Under the pieces are notes generated by a model. The model made no database searches. It was given only the letters and a program-made list of their open reading frames with translations, and was not told the origin of the DNA. The translations under genes were made by a program, and so were the position numbers. Shown in pieces: positions 33,341-33,759 of a stretch of DNA of 33,759 nucleotides. Source of the stretch: Ardenticatenaceae bacterium (lineage in GTDB: Bacteria; Chloroflexota; Anaerolineae; Promineifilales; Promineifilaceae); assembly GCA_020634215.1 (NCBI GenBank), contig JACKCD010000061.1:1-33759 (forward strand). The letters are read 5' to 3'. Positions within the stretch are counted from its first letter, which is position 1. Each line of letters begins with the position of its first letter.

Positions 33341-33500
33341 CTTATGTCTCCTCTATGGATAATGCCTGAGGTGCCCTTAGGCTTCCTAGTATTCAAGCTC
33401 GTGGCTTTTGATTCTCTACGCTGTCTCAGGCAGTCTGAACCTGTCTACCTTCAGTTTGTCTGCTTGGGGCAGATGTACGGTTTGTGAGACAATCTTAGCA
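33341..33500 (-). ncRNA. IS110 upstream non-coding end, candidate bridge RNA
   Basis: The roughly 160 bp directly upstream of the transposase is where IS110-group elements encode their bridge RNA. Several short helices can be drawn on the minus strand, such as CTGAA(N10)TTCAG and TCTGC-CCCAA-GCAGA. I cannot identify the target- and donor-binding loops by eye, and the outer end of the element is not defined by terminal repeats. The call rests on position and family knowledge rather than a recognised fold. Confidence 0.4.
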
Positions 33501-33577
33501 GATAAATGAGAAGACCTATCTACGGAACAAGCTCTTGGCTTTGGGGCGGGAACGGTCTTTCTTTTCTTCTATGATAC

Positions 33578-33745
33578 TAGGGGCGGGATGACCGGGGTTG
33601 ACGCTGGCAACGCCACTGGCTTTGTCTCCCGGTCGTCTCGCCCTTCCCTTTCTCCCTGCGCCGTCAATGGCACAGGCCAGGGCGAGACGGTGCGGAGAAA
33701 GCACCTATGTTACCCTCAAAGCCTATCCGCACCATCCCGCCCCTA
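33578..33745 (-). ncRNA. Highly structured multi-branch RNA candidate (HEARO/IscB omega-RNA-like?)
   Basis: A perfect 13-bp closing helix joins TAGGGGCGGGATG (33578-33590) and CATCCCGCCCCTA (33733-33745). Inside it are three arms: ACCGGG/CCCGGT (33591-33596 with 33628-33633); GTCTCGCCCT/AGGGCGAGAC (33635-33644 with 33679-33688), capped by an inner 8-bp hairpin (33655-33662 with 33669-33676); and GGTGCGGA/TCCGCACC (33689-33696 with 33726-33733). The inner hairpin has a G-U pair if the minus strand is transcribed but a C-A mismatch on the plus strand, so minus is favoured. The compact junction resembles omega/HEARO-type RNAs, but no IscB gene follows, so the family is a guess. The minus frame open across 33516-33704 is rejected as protein. 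Confidence 0.55.
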
Positions 33746-33759
33746 CGCGAGGTGAATGA

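Noticed and set aside
33516..33704. Minus-strand ORF of 62 residues at the right end
   Set aside because: It runs through the arms of the structured RNA; the Arg/Ala/Gly-rich product follows from the GC-rich helices and has no ribosome-binding site.
1..33759. tRNA or rRNA genes
   Set aside because: I looked for the T-arm GGTTCGAAT-type core and conserved rRNA stretches and saw none.

Overview
The window looks like a chromosomal segment of a Gram-variable, probably filamentous Chloroflexota bacterium (Anaerolineae or Ardenticatenia-like). This is an inference from several things: an FtsZ tail, a B12-dependent ribonucleotide reductase next to nrdR, large secreted LamG/TSP3/lamin-tail proteins, and many dispersed short repeats. 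No rRNA or tRNA gene is visible to settle the taxonomy.

Layout. At 1-252 is the end of ftsZ. A small secreted or membrane-anchored protein (324-875, minus) follows. nrdR (1202-1651) has a strong promoter with two NrdR boxes 31 bp apart. nrdJ (1828-5583) is a class II ribonucleotide reductase interrupted exactly at its thiyl-radical cysteine by a 478-residue HNH intein. Next is a 59-residue RiPP-precursor-like peptide gene (5840-6019) behind a triple direct repeat resembling a Pho-type box. On the minus strand come a secreted lamin-tail/phospholipase-D protein (6069-9458) and a Tat-exported cytokinin-dehydrogenase-like flavoprotein (9937-11448). These are followed by trmD carrying a repeat insertion (11668-12456). 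Two overlapping plus-strand genes encode a membrane protein and an ACT-domain protein (12622-13613).

From 13698 to 25687 lies one giant minus-strand surface-protein gene. It would be about 3,996 residues if one missing C in a C-run is restored, and it is split by a frameshift near 16205-16209. Upstream of it on the same strand are recN, a TPR/B-box membrane protein, nadK and hisS. Then come two adjacent ORFs that together hold all the motifs of one Cas4-like nuclease, each with its own membrane segment. The right end holds a gene remnant, an IS110-family transposase with its non-coding (bridge-RNA) end, and a highly structured multi-branch RNA candidate at 33578-33745.

The most unusual genome-scale signal is the palindrome AACGGCCGTT. 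It occurs about 48 times (roughly one per 700 bp), in genes and between them, where chance predicts far below one copy. It behaves like the cyanobacterial HIP1 highly iterated palindrome. Superimposed are several families of short tandem repeats, mostly heptamers, arranged as inverted pairs around a short loop. They resemble cyanobacterial STRR repeats, and some have entered coding sequences (trmD, the giant gene, the end of hisS).
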